Positions 13,827 through 16,259 of a stretch of 16,259 nt of DNA are shown one piece after another. Within the stretch, counting starts at the first letter, position 1; every line of letters begins with the position of its first letter. Under the pieces are notes generated by a model. It did not search any database. It had not been told where the DNA came from and saw only the letters and a list, made by a program, of their open reading frames with translations. Source of the stretch: JBDNBY01 sp039767595 (lineage in GTDB: Bacteria; Pseudomonadota; Alphaproteobacteria; Rhodobacterales; Rhodobacteraceae); contig JBDNBY010000190.1 of NCBI GenBank assembly GCA_039767595.1, positions 1-16,259 of the forward strand, given 5' to 3'. The translations under genes were made by a program, and so were the position numbers.

Positions 13827-14576
13827 ATGTTTGAAATTGAACTCATGAGCGCCAGTTTTTTACCATCGGCCTTTGTCGCCTTGGTCGCTGGCATGTTATC
13901 GTTTCTGTCACCTTGCGTCTTGCCGATCGTGCCGCCCTATCTGGCCTATATGAGCGGCGTTTCTGTGCAAGAGCTCTCTGAGAGCCAAAACCGCTCGCGC
14001 GCTGTGTTAACGGCGGCGATGTTCGTCTTGGGTCTGTCTACGGTATTTTTACTCTTGGGATTTGCCGCGTCCTATTTGGGGCAAGTGTTTTTGAACAATC
14101 AAGCCACGCTCAACACCATCGCGGGGCTTGTTGTGATGCTGTTTGGATTACATTTTTTACGGATCATCCGCATTGGCATTATGGATACCGAGGCACGGTT
14201 CGAAGGTTCGCAAGATGGGGGCAGCATTTTGGGCGCCTATATTTTGGGGCTGGCGTTTGCCTTTGGATGGACGCCGTGCATTGGCCCGCAGTTGGGCGCG
14301 ATCCTCTCTCTTGCGGCGCAAGAAGGGTCAGTGACGCGCGGCACAACCCTCTTGGGCATTTATGCCTTGGGTCTCGGCGTGCCGTTCTTGCTGGTGTCGC
14401 TCTTCATGGCGCAGCTGGCCGGCACGATGAATTGGATCAAGCGCCACTTTGATATTATTGAGCGGATCATGGGACTGATGTTGTGGACCATTGGCTTGCT
14501 GATGCTAACGGGTGGATTTGCGGCGATGTCCTTTTGGCTTTTGGAAAATGTGCCATTTCTGGCCGCTGTGGGGTAG
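13827..14576 (+). CDS. ccdA: Cytochrome c biogenesis thiol transporter CcdA
   Basis: CcdA is a polytopic inner-membrane protein that carries electrons from cytoplasmic thioredoxin to periplasmic thiol proteins, keeping apocytochrome c cysteines reduced for haem attachment. The product is 249 aa with about six hydrophobic segments, a normal size for stand-alone CcdA. The two redox cysteines are both present in their Pro-flanked contexts: SPCVLPIVPPYL (Cys30) and TPCIGPQLGA (Cys151). The start at 13827 gives MFEIELMSASFLPSAF, matching the usual N terminus. An internal ATG at 13845 would shorten it by six residues. It is followed after 3 nt by the hydrolase-like gene, suggesting a shared transcript. 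It is divergent from the TusA-like gene. Confidence 0.93.
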   Translation: MFEIELMSASFLPSAFVALVAGMLSFLSPCVLPIVPPYLAYMSGVSVQELSESQNRSRAVLTAAMFVLGLSTVFLLLGFAASYLGQVFLNNQATLNTIAGLVVMLFGLHFLRIIRIGIMDTEARFEGSQDGGSILGAYILGLAFAFGWTPCIGPQLGAILSLAAQEGSVTRGTTLLGIYALGLGVPFLLVSLFMAQLAGTMNWIKRHFDIIERIMGLMLWTIGLLMLTGGFAAMSFWLLENVPFLAAVG

Positions 14577-14579
14577 GTT

Positions 14580-15755
14580 ATGACACGCCCTGCGGTTAGA
14601 TCGGTTAAAACCCGCCGTGTGTTTTACATCCCAGGGTTCGATCCGTTTCCATCGCGGCGCTATCGCGAATTGTTTCGAACCGAAGGCAAGGCGCAGGCCC
14701 AGATTTCTGGCTACGACCTATCTATGAAAGCCGATGGCCCAGGGTGGCGCACAACCTATCAAAACCGCGGTGACGATCACAGCGTAATAACGCAGTTTCG
14801 CGTGCTGTCATGGTCGGATGTGGTCAAGTCGCAAATGCATGGTGGTCCGTTTCGTCTATTGGGAAAACTGTGCCGGACGGCATGGATCTATGCCCGTTCA
14901 GGCGCGTATCGGCGTTTGTGGTCGCTGCGGCGCGGGCCTGTGCTCTCGGTAGTTTATCCGGTCTTCGGGTTTTTGATCCAACTTATGATCATCGCTGCCC
15001 TATCGGCGGTGGCGGGATATGCGGCGTCATCTGTCATTGGCATGTCGGGGTGGGCGGTGAGTTTGATTGCCTGGCCGCTGTGGCGCGCGTGTGTTCAACT
15101 GGACCGGCGATTGTATATTCATTATCTCCTGCATGATTTTGCAGCCTCTGCCGAACACGAAGGCGCGGTATCCCCTAAAATGGCGACGCGTGTAGACGAG
15201 TTTCGCACTCAGATCGAAGAGGCTTTGCTCAGTGATGTGGATGAAGTCCTCATCGTTGGGCATTCATCGGGGGCGCATATTGCGGCGCTGACACTGGCGC
15301 CTTTTGCGCAAAATGAGACTGGCAAACTTGGGTTTGTCAGCCTTGGTCATGTGTTTCCAATGCTTGGCCTGTTGCGCCGTGCCGATGCGTTGCGTACCGC
15401 AGTCAGGCAGCTGGGGCAGGGCAATATACCGTGGGTCGATGTCAGTTCCCTGGCCGATGGATGCGCCTTTGCGCTGTGTCATCCGGTGAGTGTGATTACG
15501 TCGTGCAAGGATACAAAATGGCCTTTGGTCTTTTCGGCCGCCTTTGGAAAGTCCGTGAATCCCAAGCGATTGGCAGCGATGCGCTGGCGATTTTTTCGCA
15601 AGCATTTTCAGTATCTGTGCGCCTTTGATCGACCAGAGTATTTTGATTATTTTGCGCTCACATGCAGGTCGCGCTCGCTTTGGGATCGGTATCAATCGCG
15701 TGCGCCGTCTAAATCTGTGATCATGCATGTGGCACGCGGGGTGCGCTATGATTAA
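14580..15755 (+). CDS. Unrecognised membrane-linked alpha/beta-hydrolase-like protein
   Basis: I do not recognise a named family for this 391-aa protein. It begins with a strand and PGFDP (RVFYIPGFDPFP, residues 13-24), which resembles the N-terminal oxyanion region of lipases and hydrolases. It later has EVLIVGHSSGAHIA (222-235), a textbook nucleophile elbow GHSSG at 227-231 with Ser229. Between them, about 122-169, lie two adjacent hydrophobic segments likely to span or dip into the membrane. This places them between the first strand and the nucleophile elbow, an unusual position. The C-terminal third is rich in Arg, Phe and Tyr (FFRKHFQYLCAFDRPEYFDYF) and His383 is a possible catalytic base. 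It starts 3 nt after ccdA, and its last 8 nt overlap the P450 start. A lipid- or ester-modifying role beside the P450 is an inference only. Confidence 0.8.
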   Translation: MTRPAVRSVKTRRVFYIPGFDPFPSRRYRELFRTEGKAQAQISGYDLSMKADGPGWRTTYQNRGDDHSVITQFRVLSWSDVVKSQMHGGPFRLLGKLCRTAWIYARSGAYRRLWSLRRGPVLSVVYPVFGFLIQLMIIAALSAVAGYAASSVIGMSGWAVSLIAWPLWRACVQLDRRLYIHYLLHDFAASAEHEGAVSPKMATRVDEFRTQIEEALLSDVDEVLIVGHSSGAHIAALTLAPFAQNETGKLGFVSLGHVFPMLGLLRRADALRTAVRQLGQGNIPWVDVSSLADGCAFALCHPVSVITSCKDTKWPLVFSAAFGKSVNPKRLAAMRWRFFRKHFQYLCAFDRPEYFDYFALTCRSRSLWDRYQSRAPSKSVIMHVARGVRYD

Positions 15756-16259
15756 GGCGCCAATGCCCAGTCACCGTGAGGGGCGGGTGAGTCTGTGGCG
15801 CTATGTTCGGCTGTTTCGCCGTGATATTTTAAGTGCGCAGCCCGCGCATTTGTACCACGCGTTGATGGCAGAGTTTAAGACGCCGTTTTTCTCATCTTAT
15901 CTGATCAATGATCCTGCACTGGTCGATCACGTTTTGCGCGAGGAGGGGGATGCGTTTCCCAAATCCGAACGTCAATCCGCGGGCCTGCGCGCCCTTTTGG
16001 GGCAAAGTGTGTTTGTCACCAATGGCGCACAATGGCGCGCGCAGCGGCGCATTATTGATCCTGCGTTCGAAGTGGCGCGATTGGCGATGATCGTTCCGCA
16101 TATTGAGGCGGCGACCACTGCGATGGTGACACGGATCGGTGCTCAGGATGGCCCTGTAAATATCGAACCTGTGTGCAGTTACGCGGCCGCAGATGTGATA
16201 TTTCGTACGCTGTTTTCCGTTCCGATCGAGGATGAGATGGCGCAATCCGTGTATCAAGC
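15748..16259 (+). CDS. Cytochrome P450, N-terminal part (3' end outside window)
   Basis: The frame stays open from ATG 15748 to the end of the window (170 codons seen). The protein opens MIKAPMPSHREGRVSLWRYV without a membrane anchor, as in soluble bacterial P450s. It has the run-up FPKSERQSAGLRALLG (70-85), then a C-helix motif NGAQWRAQRRIIDPAF (92-107). There Trp96 and Arg100 fit the haem-propionate-binding WxxxR, followed by the typical PAF. ADVIFRTLFSVPIE (148-161) fits the D-helix region. The I-helix, ExxR and haem Cys loop lie beyond the window, so intactness cannot be judged. The start overlaps the hydrolase-like gene by 8 nt, so the two are probably translated together. The W..R...PAF wording resembles fatty-acid or terpenoid-type P450s of the CYP4/CYP102-like kind; the substrate is unknown. 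Confidence 0.88.
   Translation, partial: MIKAPMPSHREGRVSLWRYVRLFRRDILSAQPAHLYHALMAEFKTPFFSSYLINDPALVDHVLREEGDAFPKSERQSAGLRALLGQSVFVTNGAQWRAQRRIIDPAFEVARLAMIVPHIEAATTAMVTRIGAQDGPVNIEPVCSYAAADVIFRTLFSVPIEDEMAQSVYQ

Noticed and set aside
1..16259. Search for CRISPR arrays, insertion sequences, tRNAs and prophage ends
   Set aside because: No regularly spaced repeats, transposase genes, paired terminal repeats or tRNA-like cloverleafs were seen on reading the window.

Overview
The window looks like a chromosomal piece of an alphaproteobacterium of the Rhodobacteraceae (Roseobacter/Rhodobacter group). Three things in the sequence point there: the gene order ntrY-ntrX-trkA-trkH-hfq-hflX; an RNase E whose S1 domain is split by a long acidic insert and whose tail ends in a GWW motif; and the wording of the Hfq and CcdA proteins. 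The assignment rests on recognition of families, not on a search. No insertion sequence, phage gene, CRISPR array, tRNA or rRNA is visible.

Layout. (1) Bases 1-7007, all plus strand: the end of the sensor kinase gene ntrY (cut by the window), ntrX, trkA, trkH, hfq and hflX. These genes are tightly packed (overlaps of 4, 1 and 4 nt; gaps of 30 and 74 nt) and link nitrogen/redox two-component signalling, potassium uptake, the RNA chaperone Hfq and a ribosome-associated GTPase. (2) 6979-9453, minus strand: a membrane-anchored penicillin-acylase-family (S45, Ntn-hydrolase) enzyme, convergent with hflX and overlapping its 3' end by 29 nt. (3) 9523-10398, plus: a 3-hydroxyisobutyrate-dehydrogenase-family oxidoreductase. 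It diverges from the acylase across a 69-nt intergenic region that holds a palindrome next to a TATAAT box. (4) 10399-10775: a 377-nt region without a large gene. It holds a possible minus-strand small ORF, two hairpins and a short palindrome, and probably forms the leader of rne. (5) 10776-13499, plus: rne (RNase E), ended by a strong intrinsic terminator. The stop codon of a convergent TusA-family gene (13519-13746, minus) lies inside that terminator's loop. (6) 13827-16259, plus: ccdA, an unrecognised membrane-linked alpha/beta-hydrolase-like gene, and the start of a cytochrome P450. These three are packed with a 3-nt gap and an 8-nt overlap and look like one transcript.

Most of the window is ordinary core chromosome. 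The points most worth a second look are: the tightly coupled hydrolase/P450 pair; the NtrX protein, whose AAA+ domain has lost the GAFTGA loop, the Walker B glutamate and one arginine-finger position; a changed third pore loop in TrkH; a possible 31-33 codon gene upstream of rne; and the RNase E insert with its structured leader.
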